A stretch of 64,000 nt of DNA from Hsuehochloa calcarea (GCA_036346395.1 CM070594.1:55661519-55725518), one strand, 5' to 3'; counted from the first letter of the stretch, positions 1 to 12,360 are shown. Notes: generated by a model not told the origin, from the sequence alone. Program-made: numbers and translations.

Positions 1-303
1 TGGGTATCGGCAAACACTAAGAATAACAAGTCTATGACTTTCACTTGAACTAATCAAGTGTCTATGCTCAATGGATACACAATCCACTACCTAAGGCAAC
101 ACATGCACTTAGGGTTTGCTCTCAAAGCGCACTAAGCGCAACACATGCACATAAGAGATGAGATGGCTTGCTCTTTACTCAATAGAATGTATAACCATAC
201 CACCACACTTTGCAATGACAGAAACAACCATCCCCAACCTGCCAAGGTGGGTATTTATAGCCCACACACAAAAACTAGCCATTGGAGGAAGGATTCCATT
301 GAA
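1..303 (-). mobile_element. LTR fragment, family A (minus), cut by window edge
   Basis: This stretch is the diverged reverse complement of roughly 3390-3700, part of the solo LTR described at 1684-4228. Shared landmarks are the TATA-containing block around 245-262 and the direct-repeat block around 75-150. It probably forms one LTR copy with 5931-7214, which carries the preceding part of the same family in the same orientation; the gypsy fragment at 304-5930 sits between them. The left end is outside the window. Family A resembles Sirevirus-type LTRs in its palindromic motifs, but no coding region is attached here, so that lineage is inference. Confidence 0.7.
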
Positions 304-716
304 AACGGTCCCTTTGATGTGAGGACATCTCCAAAGCTCCAAACTGTCTCTCCATATAGCGCAACCAGTCCGCTGCCTGGATCGGTGTGCCCGACCCATC
401 AAACGGATCCAACCTCAACCCCATTCAATCTCGAAGTGACATCCACATCTTAGGTGCAGGTGGAGGTGCGACAGGTGTAGCAACAGATTTTGCAGCAGCA
501 GGGGCTGCCTGCGCCTCTTGACGGAGAGCACGAATCTCTCCCACCAACTCTCTCAGTAAAGTGGAGGTATCATCCTGACCCCCAACCGGAGGCGGGTCAA
601 CAGCAACCCCCTCAACTACTGACTCAACTGCCTCAGGAGGTGGCTCCACGGGACCACGCCCGCGGCCCCAACCTCCCCCACAGCCACCACAACCACATCC
701 TCTACCTCTCGGCATA
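304..716 (-). pseudogene. Ty3/gypsy gag N-terminal fragment
   Basis: On the minus strand an ATG near 715 opens a Gly/Arg- and Pro-rich gag-like start (visible MPRGRGCGCGGCGGG), followed by a helical stretch (TSTLLRELVGEIRALRQE). After a frameshift and stop near 420, a second gag-like stretch reads FDGSGTPIQAADWLRYMERQ. This layout (basic/Gly-rich start, short coiled segment, 'ADWLR' capsid block) is what plant Ty3/gypsy gag proteins show. Translation stops where the sequence joins family A LTR near 303, so zinc knuckle and pol are absent. It belongs to the element whose 5' LTR is 978-5930 and is non-functional. Confidence 0.75.
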
Positions 717-957
717 GGTATCAACCACAATCAATAATACACAATAAGTTCAAAGATAAGAATCAAATCATGCATCAATAAACAATGCAACGTAAGCGTA
801 AAAACGGTATTCGTACCACTCTCTAACCTACTGTGCACTAGTGTGTTAAATTTTAGATTCTTTAACCATTAGCAAGTTTTAGTTGATTTACTAATCCTAA
901 AATAAATTTTAACAATTTTAGTTTACCTAAGTTGTTAATCTATTCACCACGGACCTA

Positions 958-977
958 GAGCCCGCTCTGATACCAAT
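958..977 (-). other. Primer binding site of gypsy element B
   Basis: Reverse complement reads TTGGTATCAGAGCGGG immediately inside LTR B. This is complementary to the 3' end of initiator methionine tRNA, the usual primer of plant LTR retrotransposons. Its side relative to the LTR shows that element B runs on the minus strand with its body to the left. Confidence 0.8.
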
Positions 978-2047
978 TGTAACACCCCAGCCCAACACTG
1001 AGTCTAGAATGCCACTAAACTACCCTAAAAAACTAAGGCACATCAACACACTATAAAATTTCAGCAAGCAAAACAATAATAAAACCCATCCACGGGTCCC
1101 AATGGAACATGAATAAAGATTGATCAAGCATGAATAAATAAGCAAGAAAAACATAGCAAGGTAAACAGTCTAAAACAATACCAAACCAATAAATTCAAAA
1201 CCTTAGAACAAATAGACTAGTCCAAATCATTCATCTGGGCTTATTCAATATCTAACATGTCCTAAAATTAGTCCAGCAATAATGAATCGAATGGTTCTTA
1301 TAGTGAAATAATCATGTGTCTGAAGTATTCAACTATCTCATGTGCACTATTCGCTCTCAATTGTGGCGCCCTCAATGATCGCCAAAAAACAACAAAAGAA
1401 CAAGGGTGAGTACACACTCAGCAAATACATCAATATACAACAAACAATGGTAAATCAACAGTACACAATACTTCATTATCATCACATGTACTTCTATTAA
1501 CATTCTCATGTTGTTCTCTTCTCTTTGTTTCAAACTCATTCATCTCATATCAATGCAACTCTACTCTACATGTCCACATGCACTTCTTTTGCGTATACCG
1601 GTATAGCGTGAGTGGATGCTCGCGACAACATTCACTCTCAAACCCGCTCCTTCTCAAGAATCGGGGACCTCCTCCACTCCCGTTGAAGGATCTAGACCCG
1701 CTATTATGAGTTAATGGAATATTTTGGTGATTAATGACAAATCCAAATATGATACTAACCCTCTTGTCTAGTATTATCATGTGTAGTCTCATTTGGATAT
1801 AAAGGTGAAATTCAATGAGGTATGCAATCGACATCTTAATCTTATATATTGTTGCATTCATCGAATCCAAAATATAGGATGAACTCAACCATAAGTTTAA
1901 CTTGAATATGTGCATATTATCCTATTACACATTTATGTATGCACACATTTAGGGTGAGTTTATTCTATATTTTATGGTTTCATTAGTATTGATTCATATT
2001 CTATTTTTCACATATATTTGGGATCTTTACTTTGAAATATATCCGTT

Positions 2048-2170
2048 TGAGTATATAGAACTTGTGTAGTTTTTGTATACTCATGTTTTGAGTATATAGA
2101 ACTTGTGTAGTTCTTGCTTACTCATGTCGTGAGTATATGTAACTTGTGTAGTTCATATATACTCACGTTG
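2048..2170 (+). repeat. 3 x 41-bp tandem repeat
   Basis: Three consecutive 41-bp units each begin TGAGTATAT and contain AACTTGTGTAGTT, at 2048, 2089 and 2130. The array is missing from the minus-strand family A copy at 5931-7214, which has a larger deletion across this interval. Confidence 0.9.
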
Positions 2171-3440
2171 TGTTACATTATCTACATTCAATTTATGTTT
2201 AATTGAAGTGATTATCATTAATTACCAATGAGGGAAAGATTGAAGTACCTTGTCCCACCATTATGTGATAATGGTTTGTTGTGGTAACTAATAGTAATCA
2301 CATTGTGGAACTAACATTTTCCATGAGTTGGATGAATATGTTATGTTCCAGGGTGATAAGGACTTTATATGTCATCATGTGTCAATGACATTAAAGTCAA
2401 GAGCTTGGTATAGAGGATGCGTCATGAGTTGATGCTTATCAAGAAGAAGAAATGATCATGAGTTGATCATCAAGACAAGAGAAGACCCATCATGTGTTGA
2501 TGGAGGTCAAGTAAAGGATCATCATGTGTTGATGATTATCAAGTTAATGACCCGAACTTGAAGTGATGATGTGATTCATCAAGCTTCAAGAAGATGCAAG
2601 GAAAATGTATGACTAGCTAGGGCTAAAGATGTGTTTCTTATCTTTTACCGGTCTTGGTGTTTGGTTGGAAGACCGGATTGCTAGTATAGGTTGCCGTACT
2701 ATTAAGAGGGGTCTTAACTAGTAGTTTGAGTTATTCATGTGTTGATAGCTCATCGTGGTTGCTCTAGCTCATCTATGCATGATGCTATTATTTGCGTATA
2801 TGTTTTGCAAATAGTCGAGGCTCATGCATAACCCTTGAAGCATGTGACTTTAGTTTGCAAATGTGTTTTGCAAATGGCGTAAGTCCATGTACCTTATTCC
2901 TTGTAGTGTTGATTCTAAAAGTTGGCAAATGTGCTTTGCAACTTGTTGAGAATATCACCTTTAAACCTTGTTGGAATTGCACTCAAATGGACAAATGTGT
3001 TTTGCCATTTGAGCAAACTAAAAGTGCAAAGCCTCTGTGGTCTGGCGGTCTGACCGCCAGTGGTCACCAGTCTGACCGTGGCATATCGGTCATACCGCTG
3101 TGCAATTAGCGGTCCGATCGATTTCATCTTGAGTCGATTCACTGTGCGGTAGTACCGCCGTTGATAAAACAGTACTACCGGAGAGCGGAAGTACCGGAGT
3201 CTTCACGATACGTTTTTCTCAGAGAAGCACCACTTTGGATCGCGCTGATTTTCCTTTGGCGGTCGGACCGCCCACCCTTGGCGATCTGACCTATTTGGCG
3301 GCGGTCTGACCGGCATTAGTTGGCGGCCCGACCGGCCGTGAGTCCAACGGCTAGTTTATAGCCGTTCGTGCATGGGCGGTCCGACCGGCCCTGCACTTAT
3401 TCGAGGGAATCTTTCCTCCAACTGCTAGTTTTTTGGTGTG

Positions 3441-3452
3441 GGCTATAAATAC
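3441..3452 (+). promoter_or_regulatory. TATA box of family A LTR
   Basis: GGCTATAAATAC occurs in the 3' third of the LTR, conserved in the related fragment near 250-262 on the opposite strand. Position and sequence fit the core promoter of an LTR; no activity can be inferred for a solo LTR. Confidence 0.6.
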
Positions 3453-5930
3453 CCACCTTGGCTGGTTGGAGGAGGTTGTTGCTACCATCGTAAAGTGTTC
3501 TAGTGCTGTGAGACATTCTTTTGAGCTAGGAGCAAACTCTCTCTTCTCTTTTGTGCATGTGTTGCACTTAGTGAGATTTGAGAGCAAACCCTAAGTGCAT
3601 GTGTTGCCTTAGATAGTAGATTGAGTATCCACTGAGCTTAGACACTTGATTAGTTCAAGTGAAAGTTGAGACTTGTTACTCTTGGTGTTTGCCGACACCT
3701 AGACGACGTGGAGGCATCGTGACCGGTGATCTTCTCAAGAAACTTGTGAGAAGGCCTGGCGTGTTGCGAGTGATTTGGTGCTCGCCATCTCCGGAGTGGA
3801 GGAAGAGCAACCCTAGTAGAGCGAGGTGTTGGTTCGTGTTGTAACCGGTCCAAGTGGTTAGACTTACCTCGGAGGTGTTGGTTTAATTAGTGGAGCCGGT
3901 CCAACGCGGTTGGGCTTACCTCAACGTGGATTAGGGGAGACCAGCAAGTCTCTGAACACCACGATAAAACATTGTGTCATCTTGGTTTGTGCTTGTGCTT
4001 TACTTGAGCAATTTACATTCTTGTTTTAATTGCTTATATATCGTTGTTTGATTACTCACATTCAATTGTATTCATATTGTTGGTGCACTTAGTGGAGCCT
4101 AGTTGATTTAGGTTTTATTTGTGCAAAACTAATTTGTTATTAGCTTCCGCATTATTAATTGGTTTTAGTCTGAAGAATTTTTAAAACCGCCTATTCACCC
4201 CCCTCTAGTCGGCCTCCTCGATCTTTCACCCGTGGAGTTGTGATCAATCATGATCACCTGCTCATATGCAAAGATGTTTATGAATGCAAACATGCAAAAT
4301 TTCATCATATTCATCATATCAAATTTTTCTCATGTTCGTCAACAAGATATAGTCATCTCATTCCATTGATTGCAATTAAATAAAAATAAAAGCACAACAA
4401 TAATGGTAATGAATGATAAGGAAATACAGTGATCAATCATTGATCACTGTCTACCATGCACTTGCCTCAACCGTGCGAAGGTGGAAAACACGAAAAGGGC
4501 CCTGTCCCCGGAACCAAACTCTCACCTAGACTAATTTAACAAGCACTCTAAGATATCAATTATGGACAAAACAAAATTATAAGAAAATACGAACTCGCTA
4601 TAATCTCTAGCGCAAACCCAACTCCAAAATCCTAAATATCGATCAGTCCCCTCAAACAAACAGTCATAATCGCAAATTCATAACTTTTTGACCAGAGATC
4701 CCAATGAGTCGTTCTTGGATCCTCTGGAAATCTTATCAAATTATCCACCTAAACCTAGTTGGAGAGCTTTACAAATTCGACCATCTTCTATCCTTAACAA
4801 ACTGATTAACAGAATAGGTAATTTTCGTCAGGGTTTTTGGACAGTGGTACAAAATCCAACATAACTTTCAGTATACAAGGCCAAGTTTTATGTTCTTTAG
4901 CTTTGTGGAAAGGAAATGAAATCCTCTACAATAACCTTGTTGGCAATACTTCCTAATTCGGCCATCTTCTGTGTCTAATAAGCATATGAAACTCTGTAAC
5001 TATAATCTGTCAGACATAAAATATTGCAGTAGAAGAAAATTCATAACTTTTAATTAGTTTATCCAACATTTGAGATTTTTACCAATCTAGAAAGTTTAAG
5101 AAATTTTCTAGAACAATTGTGTTGGTTGAAATCCCTAAATCAGCATTTAACTAAATCATAATTAATAAACAAGACGACTGCTAATATTCATCAGACTCTC
5201 TGGACAGCAGTATAGAAATCAATGTAACTTTTAGACCACAACTCCGAATTGGGTGATGTTTAAGCCTATGAAAAGCTGAGAACGAGCCCTACAATTCTCT
5301 AGGAGATGAAATACTCCAATTAGGAATCTATATATTTGAAACTTCACGAACAAACAGATTGCAAATATTTGAACCTACGCGCAACAGCATAACGAAAATC
5401 TGATCGGTGAAAACTAAAAATCAAATCGGTCTCAGCAGTGGGGAGATCATCATTATCCCTTGAAGACATGGCCGAGGCTTGCTGAAGATCTCACGTGAGG
5501 AACCCTATCTTCCCGATGCTTCTGCTTCTCACTCTTGATTGGTGCAGCCTATTTTCTCCCTCCTTTGCAATCGTGGACAGCAGGAGGAAGAAGCACCAAG
5601 GGAGAGGAGCCGCGTCGGGGAGCTGCCGAACCAGGGATGAGATGGCCTGGAGGGAGGAGTGCACAAGGGGGGAGGGGAGATGGGAGGGTGCGGTGGCTTG
5701 GAGGGGAGGGGTGGAGGAGGTGGCTAGGGTTTGGGGGGAGGCGTCCCCCCTTTTGGATGGCTCCCCCCTAGGCCGGCTCTCCCCCTTGGGCCTCCTCGGC
5801 CGCGTCCTGAGGCCCAGGTTGGCGGGAATTTGGGAAAATCACCATCGAAATCACTAAAATTTTCATTTTTTATTCGATTCTTCCTCCCGTATCCGATTCT
5901 ATTTGCCCAAATAAATTTCGGGGTATTACA

Positions 5931-7214
5931 AAACCGGTCTGACCGCCAACTAATGGTCGGTCGGATCGCCCAAGCGCCAACGGCTATAAAACTAGCCGTT
6001 TGAACTTGCTGCCGGTTGGACCGCCAACCAATGGTCGGTTAGACTGCTTCAACCCGGTCAAATCGCCAAAGGGAGCGGTTAGACCGCTCATGGAAATGAA
6101 CGGCATTCCATAAAAATGACTTCTCTGGAAAAATCATGCCACAAATGACTTCGGTACTACCGCTTTCTGGTAGTACCCTTTCTTAAGTGCGGTACTACCG
6201 CACAAAGACTTCGGCTCACTATGGAATCGGTCCGACCGCCCAACACATGACAGTGCGATCGATAATCCACCGGTCAGACCAGTCACTATTGGCGGTCAGA
6301 CCGCCAGAGCTGAGAGAGAGATTGCAATTTGCTTCAACTCAATTTGCAAAATACTTTTGCCAATTGGAGCGCTATGCAAACAAGGGTTCGAGGCAGGGTT
6401 CTCAACAAGTTGCAAAACACATTTGCCAACTTTTAGAATCACACCACAAAGAATAAGATACATGGACTTAAATCTTTTGCAAAACACATTTACAAACTAA
6501 ATTCATATGCTACAAGGATCATACATGAGTATCAACTATTTGCAAAACGTATTCTCAAATAATAGCATCATGCTACAAGGCTAGGGTGCATGGACTTCAA
6601 CCATTTGTAAAACATATTTACAAATTATAGTCCCATGCTACAAAGATTAAATGCATGAGCCTCGACTATTTACAAAACACATTCGAAAATCATAGTACCA
6701 TGCATACATGAGATAGAGCAAACACAATGAGCTATCAATACATGACTAACTCATGCTACTAGTCAAGACCCCTCTTAATAGTACAACAACATATACTAGT
6801 AATCCGGTCTTCCAACCAAACACCAAGACCAGTAAAAGTCTAGGAACACGTCCTTAGCCCTAGCTAGTCATACCTTTGCCTTAAGCATCTTCTTGAAGCT
6901 TGATGACGCACATCTTTACTTCAAGTCTGGGTCCTTGGCTTTGATAATCATCAACATATGATGATTTCTTTTACTTCGGGAGCTTGACATATTCAGGTTA
7001 AACTTATGGTGGGGTTCAACCTATATTTTGGATCCGAGGAATGCAACAATATATAGAAATATGATGTCGAATGCATACCTCTTTGAATTTCACCTTTATA
7101 TCCAAATTAGACTACACACTAGACATAACGATAGAATTGTTAGTATCATAAATAGATTTGTCATTAATCACTAAAACACTCTATTAACTCATAATGACGG
7201 GTCTAGATCCTTCA
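5931..7214 (-). mobile_element. LTR fragment, family A (minus)
   Basis: Reverse complement of this block follows the solo LTR from its first base (TGAAGGATC on the minus strand ends at 7214) up to the GGCGGTC/GACCGCC palindrome region, with internal deletions, notably of the 41-bp repeats. It stops exactly at the edge of LTR B, and the missing 3' part reappears at 1-303. The simplest reading is one old family A LTR into which gypsy B inserted. Confidence 0.75.
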
Positions 7215-8871
7215 CCCGGGTGGCGCGGAAGGGCGGTGACCACCTTCCTCGGCGCCAAGCACGTTCCCGCGCCCGATGGATCTGCTGTGCTGCTCACGGG
7301 CATTCCGCGGTCCTGGAGCGCGGGAAGAGCCACGCGTCACCCTCCCATGCTTCCACGCTTGGGAGGGAGCTACTTTTAGAATTTCGGTGCTAAAGGAGCT
7401 ATTTTTGTAATTAGCATGGCACCGCGGGCCAATTTTTTTTTTAAAAAAATCTAACTTGTCTGTCAAGCTTGGAATGTGCTGATGAGAGTGTGACGATCAG
7501 ATCACTTGCTTCTCAAATCTTCAGTGTTAGGTGCAGTTACAAATTAACCAAATTCATGTCCTTTGGTTTATCTTTCCATTCTATTGTTGCTTGTTCCAAG
7601 GAAAAGCTGAATTGCCGTATTTTTCTTGTCAAAACGAGCTTAAGTGAGGCAACTCATGAGTTAAACGGGTGTCATTTGCAGCGTAGCACCGTCTGATTGC
7701 CAAACCAGCATTCCGGCCTTAGGTCGTTGGGTTATTATACCTGCAAGCTCAATTATAGAGCAATAACCAAGTGTTTTGGGTTATCTTTTCACAAAAGACT
7801 ACCATGATAGTTGGGTACACCATTACTTTTATAAATCATGCTTGGCCCCTTCCTACAACCAATGTGAGACTATATCCCAACAAATATCCCTCTCACACAT
7901 CGGGGTGCTCCCAGCAACTGTAATGCATGAGATATATCTAAGATACCTTAGCTCTGATACTAATTATTATGCAGCGCCAACGGACCGCACCCTCACCCTT
8001 ATAAATCATTCTTCTAGTCATTTTCAGGCAGGGATGATCTTTAACTGCGGCACAACCTTATTCACGAAGGAGCAAAGTAATGCACACAGAAAAGGCTAAA
8101 CCCTTTATATTATTCATACAGTGCAAATCTATGGACTAACATCGTATCAGAAGAACAAAAATTCTACGAACCAACAAGAATCCTGTCGGAACTTAGGAAA
8201 AGCATACATTAACAATACGAAATTATGTAACTTTACCTAGCAGGATCATGATTGTCTGCAGTATTACAGAAGGTATTGTGTGCACAGTAACATGAGATCC
8301 TACAGAGATACATATGGTACTGTAGTTCACTGTAGCACAAACCTGGCTGTACTGCACGCAGGAAATTGTACCGCAACAGAGACCGTGCAGCACTTGATCT
8401 GAATCATTATATTTCGATCCGACAGTTGAAAGACGCTCCTAATGTAAAGTAATATTCACCCTCTGCATTTACCCCTTTAAATATAAAGTAATGTTCATCC
8501 TCTGCATGATCCAAATACTACCAAGCTAGCTTTTACAGTCGAAGCTTATGCGGCGGCATTTGCACACGTACTGATAAAGACTATATAGGCTATTGCAAAC
8601 AAATAGGCTAGCTAATAGGCATCTCTTTTTGCATTTGAGGTAAAGGGGAATAAAGAAACGCGAATTTTGGCCTAGCAAATGGCTTACAAGTTACAATGGC
8701 CACATCCATTACTGCAGATGTCTAATGCCTTTTGACAACACATTTTAAATTCTAGATATGGTACTGATATATTCCTCATTTTCAATCCCTAGATACAATA
8801 TTTAAGGTATCTGTGAAAAACACTTTGTCCATTCAGACTGTTTATAACCTTGAAAGTTGAAAAACTGCACA
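7215..8871. other. Intergenic stretch, no supported gene
   Basis: Short GC-rich start (7215-7440), then mixed sequence. Around 7870-7990 there is a possible decayed LTR or primer-site remnant (GCTCTGATACTAATT at 7952-7966). The ORFs at 7469-7696 and 7776-8099 show no domain I recognise and no surrounding gene structure. Confidence 0.4.
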
Positions 8872-8897
8872 TCTTAACTACTATAATTCTGAGTTTA

Positions 8898-9060
8898 CCC
8901 CTCCCACCCCATGGCAAACCGCCGCACGCATGGAAAAAAACCGTTACCTCGCTTCTCTTCCCTTCCCCTCCCACCCCACGCCAAACCGTCGCCTGTATGG
9001 AAAAAGAACCGTCGCATCGCTTCTCTTCCCCTCCCCTCCAACCCCACGCCAAACCGTCGT
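8898..9060 (+). repeat. 67/68-bp tandem repeat, about 2.5 copies
   Basis: Units start CCCCTCC near 8898, 8965 and 9033. Each carries CCAAACCGTCG- or CAAACCGCCG-type sequence followed by ATGGAAAAA and CGCTTCTCTTCC. It sits just inside the proposed Helitron 5' end, upstream of the captured gene piece. The overlapping ORFs here come from this repeat and are not genes. Confidence 0.75.
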
Positions 9061-9333
9061 CCCTCTCATCGCCCCGCGCCTCCCTCGCGCTCGCCCTGAA
9101 TCCTCGCATTGCTCCTGCCCCACCTGCGTCGCCCAACTCCTCCCCACTGCCAACTCACTCCACTCCCTTGACCCTTGCCCACCTCCCTCGCTACCTCGGC
9201 CACCAGCGACGACGCTCTCTCTCCCTCTTCCCTGTGGCCGACGCCACTGTCCTCCCTCTTCCTCGTGCCTAACGCCGCCGGTGGTGGTGGAGTTCGAGAG
9301 CGAGGAGGTCACGGTGAGTGGGAGACGCCATGA

Positions 9334-9766
9334 GAGAAGCACCGCGGCCTTGGCGTGCACATCAGCTTCGTCCGCTCCGTTACCCTAGACTCGTGGACCG
9401 AGGTGCAGCTCCGTCAGATGGAGGCCAGGGGCAACGACCGCCTCAACGCCTTTCTCACCGCGCGGGGTGTGTCCAAGGAGACGCCCCACGTCGCCAAGTA
9501 CAACTCCAACACCACCGCCACATACCGCGATCGCATCGTCGCGCTCATCGAACGCAGGTCATGGACTGACCCGCCCGTCGTTAAGGAGACGCCCAGATCT
9601 AGTGCGCCTACGCCCGCCAGGAAGCCACCCCTTCCCGCCTCCAGTATGGGCAGCGGTGGCTGTGGCAGAGGATGGGATGGCTGAGACGACGACTTCCCAC
9701 CAAACATGAGGAGGAATCCGTTGGTGGGGTCGTTTGGCACCACGGGAGCTGAGTCAGGGAGTTAGC
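9334..9766 (+). pseudogene. ARF GTPase-activating protein (AGD-type) fragment
   Basis: From 9334 the reading frame gives EKHRGLGVHISFVRSVTLDS, the second half of an ArfGAP domain just after the zinc-finger cysteines. It continues with a stretch reading KETPHVAKYNSNTTATYRDR and ends the domain with SWTDPPVVKE. A Pro-rich and Gly-rich linker and a DDDFPPNMRRN segment follow. Known ARF-GAPs stimulate GTP hydrolysis by ARF GTPases in vesicle traffic. This copy cannot: the CX2CX16CX2C finger and start codon are absent, and a TGA stop near 9682 interrupts the frame before DDDF. The piece is GC-rich against AT-rich surroundings, as expected for captured host exons inside a Helitron. Confidence 0.85.
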
Positions 9767-9939
9767 TGCCAATGCAGCTCCTGGTCGCATCAACGGCCGG
9801 CGACGTGAACAACCGGCGGTGTGGGTCGAGGTGACGACTCTCAGTGGCGGCAATGGCTAATACTACTACAAATGGCGATGACATGTAGGATCCGCTTATC
9901 AGAGCATCTTGTCAGATCCCCCACTCATGTGACATGTCC

Positions 9940-10312
9940 ACGTTGAAAGGTATATCTCCTCTAATCGTTATTTCTCTTTCTCTCGTGTTAAGGTAGCAAG
10001 CCATAATTGCAACTTCTTTTCCCCCCTTTTGAGCTCGGTTGTAGTTGAAAGTTTTGTAAATCCCCACTTGAAAGCTCCCCCAATTGCAAGTTTTCATCCC
10101 CAATTTTAATATTTTTAATCCAATTTTCACAGATTTTTTGGGCTCGAGTTGAAAGCTCCAGAGTTCGAATTGAAAGTATACTAGAATGATTGGAAAGCTT
10201 TTTAATCCGGTTTGAAAGCTTTGAATTCGACCTGTAGTTGTCAAAATCAAAGTTGAAATTAGGTGAATTTTCCAAGTTGAAAGTTTCTTCATTAATGGAA
10301 AGTTGAATTTGT
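9940..10312 (+). repeat. Dispersed TTGAAAG motif cluster
   Basis: The heptamer TTGAAAG recurs about seven times (for example near 9943, 10047, 10067, 10149, 10170, 10211 and 10279), plus near-matches such as TTGGAAAG and GGAAAGTTG, all in one orientation. It lies inside the proposed Helitron, downstream of the ARF-GAP fragment. The function is unknown. It may be a decayed short tandem array or a protein-binding array. Confidence 0.5.
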
Positions 10313-12360
10313 GGAGTACAAAGTTGAATGGAATCACTGGTTACTCACGTTTTAACATTCTTTGTCTTAAACAGCAGGAGTCTTGGGTGTCATCAACATT
10401 CTAGCTCAGGATTAAGCCCTACTGCTCAAACATCTTCGTAAGTTCTTCGATAGGCATAAATCTTATTTGGGTCCATCTTAATTGACAAGCCTTAATACTC
10501 AGTCATTTATTTCAGTTCAGTACCATCTCCTCGGTCTAACTCAACTGAAGAAAATGGGTATACATATTTTCATTTCATTTGTAGTATTGGCACATAGTAT
10601 AGCTCTATTATGCACTGAGACGTATGCAGAGTTGGATTCTATATGTTTTACTAGCTATTCTTGATTTGCAAAGTATGATTATCTTTCTAGGTTTATGGTG
10701 CATAGCATGTTGGCACCATTCACAGCTGGCTGGCAGAGCAATGATTTGCATCCGCTGGTTATTGAGAGATCTGAGGTTGTGACTCTCAATTCTAGCATTA
10801 TATCGTTTTACTTCTCATGAAATATAGCATTGGATTTTATTTATTGGACAGATCTAGCACTCTGTAGTTCAAAAGCTTCTTCCTTGGTGTGCTTGTGATC
10901 TGAAATTGCTAATGGATTGGTAGTTTGTTGGGACTTAATTAATTTTCCGTATGTTGGGATTATATTTCTTTATTTTATTTTGATGGATAATTGTCCTAGG
11001 AGTCTAGGACTAAAGCTGATATTGAAACATGTAACATGAGATCAAGTAGCTGGAATGTCATGCACTTGAAGCTATATACCATGTTAAGAGTTTTGCTTAA
11101 GTAGCTTTGTTTAGAAACACATGATCTATTTTGTTGAGTGGCCTGGTTTATACACATACATATTAGGTCTCTAAGAGTGGTAAAGGAATCATTGCTCTAA
11201 TTTTTTAATGGAAAAATTGTTGGCCCTTAATGTGAAGTAAATGGTTAAATGCGATTTTCTTCCTTTTATTGTTACAGAAATAAATTCGTGAATAATCATT
11301 ATCTGTCATGAGCTGAAAGTTACCCAGAACAGACGGGAATGCTTATCTAGATTTTACACTATTTTGAAGATAATCTCCTCTGTGATACAGAGTTTGATCT
11401 AGGATAATATCATCTTATGTTGTATCTTGCTAAATTAGGCAATACCACTTAATTGATATAATTCTTATTTTATTAGTGTGACCTGTTGTGTAATACCCCG
11501 GCCTGCTTGTAGTGTGGCCCATGAGGAGTTGTGTGGTGGGATTAGTCCCACATTGCTTGTCTCAAGTGAGTTGTAGTAGTATATAATGCCTGTTTGATCC
11601 AAATGTAGCACCTCCGGGTTAACCCTTTTACACGAAGCGATGACGAAAGTGTAAGTGAGGTGCTATACGTTAGATCCTAAATGTATTGGTTTGTCGACAT
11701 GAGAAAGAGTTAGTCTAATCATGATGTACATAATTCTTGCATTGTGCAAAGAGCTCCCCCACATGAACTCAGTCATTGGAAGTCTGGAACGGTCACAATT
11801 TGAGGGATTATGGCCACCTCTTTCTTATCTCTCTGCGGTTCCTCACGATACGGATGATTGAACCCTCTTAGGCCCCCCATCACTCTTCACCTTTATGGCT
11901 TTATCCATATCTTCTATTTACCTAATCTTTGTGTTTCATTCGAAAGCATTAGTTTATTTTGCAAAATTGTAAGTACTAGATAACTTTTTTTTCCTTGTGA
12001 GAGGTTTATTCATTGAAGAAAATTTTATTACTTGAGTAAAAATTTTGGTGAGCATGTTGATGCCTAAGCTCAGGTCAGAGAGGGGAGAACATGGGCTGTT
12101 TTGAAACTTTTAGTGTCCCGTATAAAATATGAAGTTCAATTTTTTATAGCCAAGTTATGCAACACATACCAAAGCCTCATCATCTTGGTGCTTATTGTTA
12201 ATTTATATGCAAAGTGATTGTTCGTTCATTTTGGGTAGCAGTAGTAGCAGGTGTTGTAATAGTTGGAGTTAATATTTTTATTTATTCGTGTGTGAAAGAA
12301 AATTAATTTTTATTATTCGATTTAGGACCCCGTATGTTGATATGTATCACTGTGTTTTGG
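10313..12360. other. Helitron interior, no supported gene
   Basis: AT-rich sequence with no coding signal I can support. A segment at about 11490-11740 (TGTAATACCCCGGCC, then a repeat-like pair around GTAGCACC and GAGGTGCTAT) may be an older captured or inserted repeat. The 10482-10664 ORF has a hydrophobic N-terminus but no family resemblance. Confidence 0.4.

Larger units (their letters stand above)
1684..4228 (+). mobile_element. Solo LTR, family A, with perfect TSD CCCGT
   Basis: A 2545-bp unit starts TGAAGGATC at 1684 and ends GATCTTTCA at 4228. These are imperfect inverted termini with the TG...CA rule. It is flanked on both sides by CCCGT (1679-1683 and 4229-4233), so it is a clean solo LTR left by LTR-LTR recombination. 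It contains 41-bp tandem repeats (2048-2170), several TTTGCAAA-type motifs (2800-3010), many GGCGGTC/GACCGCC palindromic motifs (3040-3400), a TATA box near 3443, and the 3' block with TTCACCCCCCTCTAGTCGG just before the end. It lies inside LTR B and is younger than it. Confidence 0.9.
978..5930 (-). mobile_element. Ty3/gypsy 5' LTR 'B', split by a solo LTR
   Basis: The LTR reads TGTAACACC at 978 and ends GTATTACA at 5930, so on the minus strand it begins TGTAATACCCC and ends GGGTGTTACA next to the primer site. Removing the 2550-bp insertion (solo LTR plus one TSD copy) leaves about 2.4 kb, normal for large rice gypsy LTRs. The right part (4234-5930) is AT-rich with a GC-rich block at 5470-5830. 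The ORFs in that block are low-complexity and I do not support them as genes. The right flank begins AAACC, but the left end of the element is truncated, so no matching duplication can be scored. Confidence 0.8.

Noticed and set aside
5495..6003. ORFs of 78-120 codons
   Set aside because: GC-rich block within LTR B, crossing the LTR edge into another element; not a gene.
7194..8099. Possible small genes between the LTR nest and the Helitron
   Set aside because: No domain, no start or splice context, no neighbour logic; only a weak LTR-remnant signal.
8789..9388. Overlapping 60-150 codon ORFs on both strands
   Set aside because: They are produced by the GC-rich 67-bp repeat array and its surroundings; Pro/Arg/Ser low complexity in every frame.
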